Positions 22,921-33,091 of a stretch of DNA of 64,000 nucleotides are shown here, one piece after another. Below the pieces are notes generated by a model. The model saw only the letters and a list, made by a program, of their open reading frames with translations. It did no database searches and was not told where the DNA came from. Source of the stretch: Biomphalaria glabrata. Lineage: Eukaryota > Mollusca > Gastropoda > Planorbidae. The DNA lies in the NCBI RefSeq assembly GCF_947242115.1, contig NC_074728.1:10792221-10856220 (forward strand), given 5' to 3'. A program made the position numbers and the translations under genes. Numbering within the stretch: the stretch's first letter is position 1; every line of letters begins with the position of its first letter.

Positions 22921-23439
22921 AAATTTAATCATTGCTCTTTGTTGTTAGTAAGTTCAAAAAGAAAATATTACAAATAATTAAAGTGTAAGAAGAACAAAAT
23001 TGTCAGAAGTCAAATAATTCATAAAATAATTATATCTTGATAAGACGAACATTTGGTGTATTTGTGTATATTCATCGTACAAATATAAGAGTGTGATTGA
23101 AATATTGAGAGTTTATGTAACTATTGTTTAGTTCTTTATTTTTAAAATTAAAACTAAGACAAAGTCTAATGGAATATACGAAATGCAATCTATATAGCTC
23201 TCATCTAAGCTACTTTAACATTTCTACAGCCGAATTCTGCATTGTTTTGTCTACTGCTTCTTTAAAACGATGTATTTTTTAAATTAGGCGTTTTTTTTAA
23301 GTTTAATTATTAATATGCAACAAAATTATAGTATTTTCCATTTCATTTATTATTTATGGAATAAATTTAATACATGTAGAATTCTTAATTGTGCCTTTGG
23401 TTGTTGCTCTGAAGTAAATCATATAACATAAAAGTGGTC
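22921..23439. other. Intergenic, no feature seen
   Basis: AT-rich sequence up to the hAT target duplication. No gene or RNA seen. Confidence 0.5.
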
Positions 23440-24135
23440 CTCTATCTCAGTGGTTCTCAAACGTTTTTTTAACATGGGACTCCTTTATATAGTCAAAACG
23501 TGCCCACGGACCCATAAGTGAAAAAGCTATATAAATGAGTGGTATATAAATTACAAATAAAAAAAAACGTATTTTGTTGAAAGCGTTTCTGTAAAAAGAA
23601 TCTCCACAAGCACAACTTTTTTTTCTCGAGGTTCATTAGGAACTGACTTCACGCTCTACCAAATAAGAAAACAGGAAAGTAGTCAACAATCCCTATCTAC
23701 GGTGTGTGATTGTATGAAATGAAATTGGAATACCAGAATGTGTGTCTTGTTTTAAGTTTCTCATTTGTGAATATTTCAATAAGACGCTCGTGTATTAGAA
23801 TGGATTCATCTGTGATTGAGATCTGAGTTTGTCTACGAGTAAAAGGAATTACTCACTATCCATTCGGGAATTCCCAAGAGAAGAATGTCTTCAAATCTTT
23901 GGCTTAGGTGGTTCTACAATAGTTCGTGAGTTTGTGGTTGACTTTTTAAAGAATGGCGAGTTGATTACAATTCAAATTATCCAATCTATAAAATTGGCTT
24001 TGGGCAAAGAAATTATTTTAATTGTATACAATTTTCATCTTTCATCTTTCTTTGGACCCCTTGCGGTCGTCTCTCAGATCCCTGGGGGGGGGGGGGGGGT
24101 CAGCGGAAAACAGTTTGAGAACCATTGTTCTATCT
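23440..24135. mobile_element. Complete non-autonomous hAT element with 8-bp target duplication
   Basis: Terminal inverted repeats cagtggttctcaaacg (from 23448) and cagtttgagaaccattg (to 24127) bound 680 bp. The flanks ctctatct (23440-23447) and ttctatct (24128-24135) match at 7 of 8 bases, the 8-bp duplication expected of hAT. Near the right end is a G-run (about 24084-24099). A 103-codon frame at 23829-24140 runs through the right terminus and shows no transposase motif, so the element is non-autonomous. Confidence 0.88.
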
Positions 24136-24943
24136 CATAAATAAGGTTAGGGTTGATAAATTACACAACATGGAAAGACATGGTACAGAATAACTGTTGA
24201 TAATGGCTATAAAATCTATGTCGACACTCTTACCTCTGGCGCCGTTCTTTAATATAGCAAAACACTAGAAGGACAAACGTATTTATTAGTAATAATAATA
24301 AAATAATATAAAAATAAATACATTTCAAAAGCGCTGTTCACAAAGATAATGTAGGCTAAAGTAAGGGGGTCAGTAGACGATTATAGACATGTACAACTTA
24401 CAAGACACATATTTATTTTTAAAAAACTTCAAAGTGAACATTTTTATAATGATGCTAATGCACACATTTAAACTGTTTTGTATATGCTATAACATATGCT
24501 TTCATTCTTTTAAGATAAACACTTTCATCTAGCAAAGAAAATGAAATGAAAACTATATACGTGGTGCTATAGTATTCTTAATCCTTGACTATGATTTATA
24601 TACGACTTAATGATAGCATAACTTAATTAACATTAAATATAAATAGCTACAGAGAGAGAAAAAAGACAAATAAATAATTAAGTAAATAAAAAGAAAACAA
24701 AGATAAATCAATGAAATTTTTAAAAAGCAAAATTCGCTATAAACTCTTGCAATGATAAAAGATGACAAATTATACAGAAACGCTGCATTTTTACAACCAT
24801 ACAATATATATTTTGTATATCAGCTTCAATTCCTGACATTGTGAAGTAAATATCAACATTCAAATGACATGCCTGAGAATGAAAACCGAAATCTATTAAA
24901 TATCCAATTGTGTGTAAGCGTAAGTTGGAGGGTCAAAAATAGT
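24136..24943. other. Intergenic, AT-rich
   Basis: Very AT-rich; includes (aat)n near 24290-24310. No gene supported. Confidence 0.5.
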
Positions 24944-25185
24944 ACAAGATCTTCGGGGCTCGCAAGGACCTTCATACAGGGAACAGTACCAGGAAAAAGA
25001 AGAAGAGACAGACAGAGAAAGCAACGGGAAGACAACATTAAAGAATGGACGGACATGCCATTGAAAGAGGTTCTAACAAAGGCAATGAACAGGGAGGAAT
25101 GGAGAAAGACAGTTGACGAGTCTTGCTTGGTGCCCCAACGATCCAACAGACTAAAGGGATAGGTAAAGGTAAAGGTAAAAAAAAG
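24944..25185 (+). mobile_element. LINE 3' end, same family as 33092-35903
   Basis: Open C-terminal stretch with RRRDRQRKQREDNIKEWTD and EEWRKTVDESCLVPQRSNR, ending in the family's gataggtaaaggtaaaggta tail. 5'-truncated just upstream of gatcttcggggctcgcaag. It lies tail-to-tail with the ankyrin gene on minus, about 270 bp beyond its stop codon. Confidence 0.85.
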
Positions 25186-25409
25186 TCTCGTTGATTTTGA
25201 TAACCTCTTTTTCTTTGTTTTAATTTATTGTAATTATTTACCTTCTGTCTAATGTTTATCTCGCGGCTTGTCATTTGTTTATTTCATAGGAAAGTAGACG
25301 AACGCAAATCATGCCATTTGGCTGGATACATTTCTTCTCTTGGTAATTTTCAACATTCTACAGAATAGTTATGATTAAATATTAATCAGAGTAAAATGTA
25401 AACGTGTAT

Positions 25410-25415
25410 TTTAAT
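25410..25415 (-). promoter_or_regulatory. Candidate poly(A) signal of ankyrin gene A
   Basis: ATTAAA on the minus strand about 40 bp after the stop codon. It is a common variant signal, but in AT-rich DNA it may be chance. Confidence 0.35.
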
Positions 25416-25457
25416 GTCCAAGTGACATAGCGTCATGTATAGTTGCTATCTCTCCAC

Positions 25458-28118
25458 TTAGGATGTCTCCATCTTGACGTTTAAGTTACGAAACAAGAGC
25501 TGATCTTTGATTTTGTTTGGGATTGGCAGTTGGTTGACTTTCTGTTCTCTGTCCGGGGTAGCGTCAAGTAAATCAGAAACTCGGACAAAACTGAGAGTCT
25601 TCAGAGAGAGAAGGTTGTCCAAGAGTTCTTGTTTTTCTCTTTGAAGTAATGTGTTCTGAAAAAAGGGCTTGCTTAAAATATCTGTGACGTCATGTTTCGT
25701 CAGAAAACGAGTTTGAATTAAAAATGTAACAACAGAAAAACGTTGGTCAATCAGGGCCATTGACAAGGGCGTGAGGTCATTTCTGCTGTATCTGTAGCTA
25801 CAACTAAATATATGTTCACTAGAGTAATTAGGTATGACAAGGAAAGGATAAACACCTTGACCTAAGGCTAGTGGGAGAAGCTCTGGGCGATTCTCGGAAA
25901 TGAACAAGTGTACTGCCTCTTGACAATGAGAAGGTAAATGAAAGGTCGCCTTATTTTCCAAAAGAACTTTTGTAAGGTCAAAGTTGCGTTTAGTCAAGGT
26001 AACTGACAGAGCTGATTCGTTTCGATCGTTCACCATGTTGACATTGGCACCTTTCTGTAATAGAAGATTCACCGCTTCTGGCCAATGAGTGTCAAGTTTG
26101 CAGGCAATCATCAGCGCTGTGTTTCTTTTGACGTCCTGTCTATTCACGTCAACAGATTCTTGTAGCATGTGACGTAAAATCTTGTCGAACTTTTCCTTTT
26201 CAAAATAATAGTGTGTCTTCAGGGTTTTAAACAGGAGTGTTAACGCAGAGTCACCATCCTTTGTTATATCATGAGTATCTACGCCCAGGTCTAATAAGAG
26301 GGAGACTATATCTGCGCAACGACATTTTATTGCTTGACAAATTAGAGAGTTGCCTTCCTTATCGCACACACTTACATCAGCTCCCCATTTCAGTAGCATT
26401 TTAAAATGCAGTACCTGATTTAGCTCCACCGTAACAAAAATCGGGGTTTTCCCGAAATCGTTTGTTGTATTGATTTCAGCGCCAGTCGTTAACAAATATT
26501 TTAATATCTCTACATTTTTTTTTGAACATGCATAAAAAAGAGGCGTGTCTCCGTTTGAATCTACAATATCGATGTCAGCCCCTGATTCAATCAGTAACTT
26601 TATCAGGTCGAGATTTTCTTTAGCGACACTTAAGTGCAAAGGGTAGACAAAACTTGGTTGTCGACTGGATGAATAGTAACTTTGTTTTACAATTTTTGAG
26701 TTGACATCTGCCCCTTTTGATATGAGAAAAGTCAAAATGTCTTTGCTGTCTGACTCTATAGTCCACTCTAGGAGTTTGGCGTCTTTAATGTCAAGAGTAA
26801 ATTTGTCATGAAGATGTTCCATTAAGCAGACTTCCTTGTACTCTATAGCTGCCTTGCAGGCATCTTCTAATCCTCTTTTGACTTTTTCTTCTAGAAGAAT
26901 TTTGGCGCATTCCATTTTTTTGTATTTGACAGCTATGTCTAACGCTGTTCCTTCTCTACCCTTGACTTCAACATTTGCTTGTTTGGAGAGTAAAAAACAG
27001 GTAATTTCTACGAAACCTTCTTTGGCAGCCATCATTAAAGGTGTCATTGTTTCATAGAAATTTGATTCATTAATATTTGCTTTTTTTAAACAAAGCCACC
27101 TCACTAGATCAAGATCACCAATTTGAACCGCTTTGGCTAAAGGGCTAACAGATTTGTTCATGATTCCTTTTATTTTTTTGACGTTTACCTCCACACCATG
27201 GACTATTAAAAGTTTACAAATCTCTTTATCAGCAGACGAGAGGCCCTTATTTTCAGATAGAACTATATCTAATAAAATTTCCAGTGCAGATTTTCCTTTC
27301 GAACTTTTCATTTTGATACAGTTTTTATCAAAAGTAAGAAAAGTCTCAAGAACAGAAATGTCTCTACTTTCTACTGCAGATAGAATTGAAGGTTGTTGTG
27401 GAGTTTTACATTCAGAAAATGCCTTTAAAATTTTCAAAACTCCTTTTTGCTCGGCCATTTCTGTGATGGACTTCCCTTCTCTAGTGTCCGATGTATTGGC
27501 ACCGTTAATGATTAAAATTTTAATCGTATCAGGGTCAACACTCTCAATAGCCTTCATTAGAGCAGTGTATCCATCCTTATTTTGTATATTGACATTAACA
27601 GAATTACAAAGTAATCGAGCCATTTCTGAAGAGCCAGACTTTCTAATGGATAAAATCAAAGCTGTGTCTCCAACGTTATTTTGTTCATTCACGCTTGCCC
27701 CATTGTTGATCAAAATTCTGACCATTTCAAGGAAGCCATTCTGGGCGCATAGTATGAGCGGCGTGTTTCCGTTAATATCTCTACAATTAGGATTGGCTTT
27801 ATTCTTGAGCAGCAGAACCAGTGTAAGTTTTTGACCACTGTCGGCTGCGATCAGCAGTGATCTGTCCAGAGCTTCCTGAGAACATGCCATGGTCTGGCTC
27901 GATAAAATGTCTTCCATCTCTTTATATTTTTCCATGGTTACTGCATTCATCAATTGTTCGTCTCCTGGTCCGTTCTTTTCAAATCTTGTCATGCTTTCTG
28001 GAAATAGTTCATTCAATACATTTTGTAACTCTTCGAGTTTTTCTTTACGCTTTAATTCCCTCTGTTCGCAATGTTTTGACCGGCGAGATTTACGTTTCTT
28101 TATCGCAGACTCAGCCAT
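25458..28118 (-). CDS. Ankyrin-repeat protein with C-terminal SOCS-box-like motif (gene A)
   Basis: Uninterrupted frame of 886 residues starting MAES at 28118; the frame is open a further 15 codons upstream but has no ATG there. Residues 5-30 are strongly basic (KKRKSRRSK, RELKRKEK), a possible nuclear signal leading into a helical stretch. From about 86 to 815 runs a long solenoid of ankyrin repeats (for example NGNTPLILCAQNGFLEMVRI). The C-terminus has SLKTLSFVRV (838-847), which fits the BC-box pattern (S/T)-L-x3-(C/S)-x3-hydrophobic, and LPIP (864-867) with the following NKIKDQLLF, which fits a Cul5 box. In known ankyrin-SOCS (ASB) proteins this recruits elongin B/C and cullin 5 for substrate ubiquitination. 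A strong acceptor (ctcttttag) ends at 28198, so there is at least one upstream non-coding exon. A paralog lies at 47775-50445. Ankyrin assignment secure; SOCS role inferred. Confidence 0.88.
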   Translation of the reverse strand: MAESAIKKRKSRRSKHCEQRELKRKEKLEELQNVLNELFPESMTRFEKNGPGDEQLMNAVTMEKYKEMEDILSSQTMACSQEALDRSLLIAADSGQKLTLVLLLKNKANPNCRDINGNTPLILCAQNGFLEMVRILINNGASVNEQNNVGDTALILSIRKSGSSEMARLLCNSVNVNIQNKDGYTALMKAIESVDPDTIKILIINGANTSDTREGKSITEMAEQKGVLKILKAFSECKTPQQPSILSAVESRDISVLETFLTFDKNCIKMKSSKGKSALEILLDIVLSENKGLSSADKEICKLLIVHGVEVNVKKIKGIMNKSVSPLAKAVQIGDLDLVRWLCLKKANINESNFYETMTPLMMAAKEGFVEITCFLLSKQANVEVKGREGTALDIAVKYKKMECAKILLEEKVKRGLEDACKAAIEYKEVCLMEHLHDKFTLDIKDAKLLEWTIESDSKDILTFLISKGADVNSKIVKQSYYSSSRQPSFVYPLHLSVAKENLDLIKLLIESGADIDIVDSNGDTPLFYACSKKNVEILKYLLTTGAEINTTNDFGKTPIFVTVELNQVLHFKMLLKWGADVSVCDKEGNSLICQAIKCRCADIVSLLLDLGVDTHDITKDGDSALTLLFKTLKTHYYFEKEKFDKILRHMLQESVDVNRQDVKRNTALMIACKLDTHWPEAVNLLLQKGANVNMVNDRNESALSVTLTKRNFDLTKVLLENKATFHLPSHCQEAVHLFISENRPELLPLALGQGVYPFLVIPNYSSEHIFSCSYRYSRNDLTPLSMALIDQRFSVVTFLIQTRFLTKHDVTDILSKPFFQNTLLQREKQELLDNLLSLKTLSFVRVSDLLDATPDREQKVNQLPIPNKIKDQLLFRNLNVKMETS

Positions 28119-28199
28119 TTGCGGGGGTATTTGGAAACTCTTGATTGATACTGGTATTTGCAATCGTTTGATTGATACTGTTTACATTCAATATACCCT
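28119..28199 (-). promoter_or_regulatory. Splice acceptor and 5' UTR of ankyrin gene A coding exon
   Basis: On minus, a pyrimidine tract followed by AG at 28199-28198 precedes an exon starting at 28197. The first ATG in the exon is followed at once by TAA, so the productive start is MAES at 28118. The UTR contains two near-identical attgatactg stretches. Confidence 0.6.
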
Positions 28200-28899
28200 A
28201 AAAGAGATGAAAAATATACATTTAAAAAAAGAGGGCAATGTATAAATGTGAATAGTTTGTATTGTCCATATTTATATGTAGTTACCGTTATACATAGGTA
28301 AATACCGATATAAATACAGATGGAAAATTAAACTTGTAAACTACAATACTATTAAGTAATAATTATAATTAAGAGTCATTCTAAATATTTGTATTATTTT
28401 TTTTTTCACACCATTAAAAAAAATAAAAAAATAAAAACAGGTAGAGTTTTAAAAACATGAAAATGAAGGGAGCGGATTATTGCCTAAGAATCCAGCCGTG
28501 TCAGGAATTTTAAATACTTTATTGAATTCTGGATACTTTATAGGCTTTCATCGTTTTCCTGTACGCTTTAAAATATCTACTAAAGTTACTTTAATTTTAA
28601 TGTCTTATTTTTTAATTACTTATTTATCGTGCAATTGTGACCTGCCAATTTGCAACTAAGTGCGTGATATGAACTGTAAATAAGAAATCTAGAATAACGC
28701 TCTTAGTAAACCATAGGACAGTTTAATCTAACATAAATAAAGCTAAAGCGAAGTTTAATTATCCAGAGCACTATATTTCCCGAACTGATTTCCCTGCTGA
28801 AATATATTTAAAAAGTGTGCGATCAGATTATTTTTTTCATAATAAAATCACCTATTATCCCAATATAACTATCATAGGTTTTCACATTTTTACTTTAAA
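28200..28899. other. Probable intron or upstream region of ankyrin gene A
   Basis: AT-rich with A/T runs; no coding exon recognisable. Would hold the upstream exon(s) of the minus-strand gene if they lie within this window. Confidence 0.4.
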
Positions 28900-29100
28900 G
28901 CTAATATCCACTCACTCTCACTATCTGTCTGACTGTCTGGTAAAATTATTGTACAGGTTATTTCTCTTACACACATTCTCTAATCAATTTGAAACTTTGC
29001 ACAATTATTCATTGTTCAAAACAAAACATGAATTTATCAAACAATTAAGAAAAGGTTTAATTAATTAGTGGTAATTAATTCATTTTGTTTGATATTTAAA
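28900..29100 (+). repeat. Dispersed repeat D
   Basis: Contains atctgtctgactgtctggta, ttgaaactttgcacaattat and taattcattttgtttgatat, in the same order as the copies at 21600 and 37780. Confidence 0.7.
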
Positions 29101-29390
29101 AACTCTTTCAGTATTGTATGTAAATCTGGAGTTCCTTCACATAAAAGCTTTGTTATTTTTAATGTTACATATTTTAGAATATCAAAACCAGTTCAATCGG
29201 TTGAATTTTTTTTCAAGAAAATATATATTAATACTATAGAAGATTTCATTACAGAAACATAAGTAAGAGAAGCAAGAAGGGAAGTTTTTTTTTCCAAAAG
29301 TCTACCGAATCCTAAACTTATTTTTCAATATGGTTAATCCTTTTTTTGTTTCCGGCATGAAGATTAATGGAAAGGGAGTTGTATTTTAAT
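29101..29390. other. Intergenic, no feature seen
   Basis: AT-rich transition between repeat D and the satellite array. Confidence 0.45.
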
Positions 29391-32300
29391 TAGATCTGTC
29401 ACTGGCCTTAGCAGATCTGTCACTGGCTTAAGTAGATCTGTCACTGGCCTAAATAGATCTGTCACTTGCCTAAGTTGATCTGACACTGGCCTAAGTAGAT
29501 CTGTCACTGGCCTTAGCAGATCTGACACTGGCTTAAGTAGATCTGTCACTGGCTTAAGTAGATCTATCACTGGCCTAAGTAGATCTGTCACTGGCCCAAG
29601 TAGATCTGTCACTGGCCTTAGCATATCTGTCTCTGCCCTAAGTAGATCTGTCACTGGCCTTAGCAGATCTGGCACTGGCCTTAGCAGATCTGTCACTGGC
29701 CTAAGTAGATCTGTCACTGGGCTTAGCAGATCTGTCACTGGCCTAACGTGATATGTCACTGGCCTAAGAAGATCTGTCAATGGCCTAAGTAGATCTGTCA
29801 CTGGATTTAGCAGATCTGTCTCTGGCCTAAATAGATCTGTCACTGGCCTAAGTGGATCTGTCACTGGCCTAAGTAGATCTGTCACTTGCCTAAGTAGATC
29901 TGACACTGGCCTTAGCAGATCTGACACTGTCTTAAGTAGATCTGTCACTGGCCTAAGTAGATCTGTCACTTGCCTAAGTAGATCTGACACTGGCCTAAGT
30001 AGAACTGTCACTGGCCTTAGCAGATCTGACACTGTCTTAAGTAGATCTGTCACTGGCCTTAGCATATCTGTCTCTGGCCTAAGTAGATCTGTCACTGGCC
30101 TTAGCAGATCTGGCACTTACCTAAGTAGATCTGACACTGGCCTAAGTAGATCTGTCACTGGCCTTAGCAGATCTGACACTGTCTTAAGTAGATCTGTCAC
30201 TGGCCTTAGCATATCTGTCTCTGGCCTAAGTAGATCTGTCACTGGCCTTAGCAAATCTGGCACTGGCCTTAGCAGATATGTCACTGGCCTATGTAGATCT
30301 GTCACTGGGCTTAGCAGATCTGTCACTGGCCTAAGAAGATCTGACACTGGCCTATGTAGAACTGTCACTGCCTTTAGCAGATCTGGCACTGGCCTAAGTA
30401 GATCTGTCACTGGCCTAAGTAGATCTGTCACTGGATTTAGCAGATCTGTCTCTGGCTTAAATAGATCTGTCACTGGCCTAAGTAGATCTGTCACTGGCCT
30501 TAGCAGATCTGTCACTGGCCTTAGCAGATCTGTCACTGGCCTAAGTAGATATGTCACTGGCCTTAGCAGATCTGTCACTGGCCTGAGTAGATCTGACACT
30601 GGCCTAAGTAGATCTGTCACTGGCCTAAGAAGATCTGACACTGGCCTAGGTAGATCTGTCACTGGCTTTAGCAGATCTGGCACTGCCTTAAGTAGATCTG
30701 TCACTGGCTTAAGTAGATCTGTCACTGGCTTAAGTAGATCTGTCACTAGCCCAAGTAGATCTGTCACTGGCCTTAGCAGATCTGTCTTTGGCCTAAGTTG
30801 ATCTGTCACTGGCCTAAGTAGATCTGTCACTGGCCTAAGTAGATCTGTCACTGGCCTAAGTAGATCTTTCACATGCCTTAGCAGATCTGTCTCTGGCCTA
30901 AGTAGAACTGTCACTGGCCTAAGTAGATCTGACACTGGCCTAAGTAGATCTGGCACTGGCCTTAGCAGATCTGTCACTGGCCTAAGTAGATCTGTCACTG
31001 TGCTTAGCAGATCTGTCACTGGCCTAACTAGATATGTCATTGGCCTAATAAGATCTGACACTGGCCTAGGTAGATCTGTCACTGGCTTTAGCAGATCTGG
31101 CACTGGCTTAAGTAGATCTGTCACTGGCCTAAGTAGATCTGTCACTGGCCTAAGTAGATCTGTCACTGGAGTTAGCAGATCTGTCTCTGGCCTAAATAGA
31201 TCTGTCACTGGCCTAAGAATATCTGTCACTGGCCTAAGTAGATCTGTCACTGGCCTAAGTAGATCTGTCACTGGATTTAGCAGATCTGTCTCTGGCTTAA
31301 ATAGATCTGTCACTGGCCTAAGTAGATCTGTCACTGGCCTTAGCAGATCTGTCACTAGCCTTAGCAGATCTGTCACTGGCCTAAGTAGATCTGTCACTGG
31401 CCTGAGTAGATCTGACACTGGCCTAAGTAGATCTGTCACTGGCCTAAGAAGATCTGACACTGGGCTAGGTAGATCTGTCACTGGCTTTAGCAGATCTGGC
31501 ACTGCCTTAAGTAGATCTGTCACTGTTTTAAGTAGATCTGTCACTGGCTTAAGTAGATCTGTCACTAGCCAAAGTAGATCTGTCACTGGCGTTAGCAGAT
31601 CTGTCTCTGGCCTAAGTTGATCTGTCACTGGCCTAAGTAGATCTGTCACTGGCCTAAGTAGATCTGTCACTGCCCTAAGTAGATCTTTCACATGCCTTAG
31701 CAGATCTGTCTCTGGCCTAAGTAGAACTGTCACTGGCCTAAGTAGATCTGTCACTGGCCTAAGTATATTTTTAAATTGAATTAAGTAGATCTGTGGCACT
31801 TGCCTAAGTAGATCTGTCACTGGCCTAAGTAGATCTGTAACTGGCCTTAGCAGATCAGGCACTGGCCTAAGTATATTTTTAAATTGAATTCAGTAGATCT
31901 GTGGCACTCGCCTAAGTAGATCTGTCACTGGCCTAAGTAGATCTGTAACTGGCCTTAGCAGATCAGGCACTGGCCTTAGCAGATCTGGCACTGGCCTAAG
32001 TATATTTTTAAATTGAATTCAGTAGATCTGTGGCACTCGCCTAAGTAGATCTGTCACTGGCCTAAGTAGATCTGTAACTAGCCTATGTAAATTTGTGACT
32101 TGCCAAAGTAGATCTGTCATTTGTCCTCCACAGATCCATTAGATCTGTGCATTCGCCTATGTAGATCTGTCACTGGCCTAAGTAGATCTGTCACTAGCCT
32201 AAGTATATTTTTAAATTGAATTAAGTAGATCTGTGGCACTTGCCTAAGTAGATCTGTCACTGGCCTAAGTAGATCTGTAACTGGCCTTAGCAGATCAGGC

Positions 32301-33091
32301 ACTGGCCTTAGCAGATCTGGCACTGGCCTAAGTAGATCTGTCACTGGCCTTAGCAGATCTGGCACTGGCCTTAGCAGATCTGGCACTGGCCTAAGTATAT
32401 TTTTAAATTGAATTCAGTAGATCTGTGGCACTCGCCTAAGTAGATCTGTCACTGGCCTAAGTAGATCTGTAACTGGCCTTAGCAGATCAGGCACTGGCCT
32501 TAGCAGATCTGGCACTGGCCTAAGTATATTTTTAAATTGAATTCAGTAGATCTGTGGCACTCGCCTAAGTAGATCTGTCACTGGCCTAAGTAGATCTGTA
32601 ACTAGCCTATGTAAATTTGTGACTTGCCAAAGTAGATCTGTCATTTGTCCTCCACAGATCCATTAGATCTGTGCATTCGCCTATGTAGATCTGTCACTGG
32701 CCTAAGTAGATCTGTCACTAGCCTTAGTAGATCTGGCACTGGCCTAAGTAGGTCTGTCACTGGCCTAAGTAGATCTGTCACTAGCCTATGTAAATCTGTC
32801 ACTGGCCAAAGTAGATCAGTCTCTAGCCTAAGTATATTTTTTTCATTGAATTCATTAGATCTATGGCACTGGCCTAAGTAGATCCGTCACTGGCCTAAGT
32901 ATATTTTTTTTCATTGAATTTAGTAGATCTATGGCACTGGCCTAAGTAGATCTGTCACTGGCCTAAGTATATTTTTTTCATTGAATTCAGTAGATCTATG
33001 GCACTGGCCTAAGTAGATCCGTCACTGGCCTAAGTATATTTTTTTCATTGAATTTAGTAGATCTATGGCAATGGCCTAGGTAGATCTGTCA
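29391..33091. repeat. 21-bp satellite with higher-order structure
   Basis: Head-to-tail 21-bp monomers of the form agatctgtcactggcctaag+t (each with an AGATCT site) fill 3.7 kb. The variants are ordered: a marker monomer with agatctttcacatgcc occurs at 30862 and 31681, exactly 819 bp (39 monomers) apart, and the neighbouring variants follow the same order. From about 31764 a different supermonomer appears, containing tatatttttaaattgaatt (31764, 31872, 32001, 32203, 32395, 32525). From about 32833 a 67-69 bp unit with tatttttttcattgaatt takes over. Because 21 is a multiple of three, both strands show long spurious frames of seven-residue repeats; I do not regard them as genes. Continues after the LINE at 35904. 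Confidence 0.92.

Noticed and set aside
23829-24140. 103-residue protein
   Set aside because: It runs through the right terminus of a non-autonomous hAT element and has no transposase motif.
27133-27834. 233-residue frame on + opposite ankyrin gene A, and similar + frames opposite gene B
   Set aside because: Antisense shadows of ankyrin coding repeats.
29364-32386. Long open frames of 250, 581, 206 and 89 residues made of seven-residue repeats (DLLRPVT-like)
   Set aside because: They follow from a 21-bp satellite: a unit divisible by three with no stop keeps frames open on both strands. There is no start context, no non-repeat domain and variants change residues freely.
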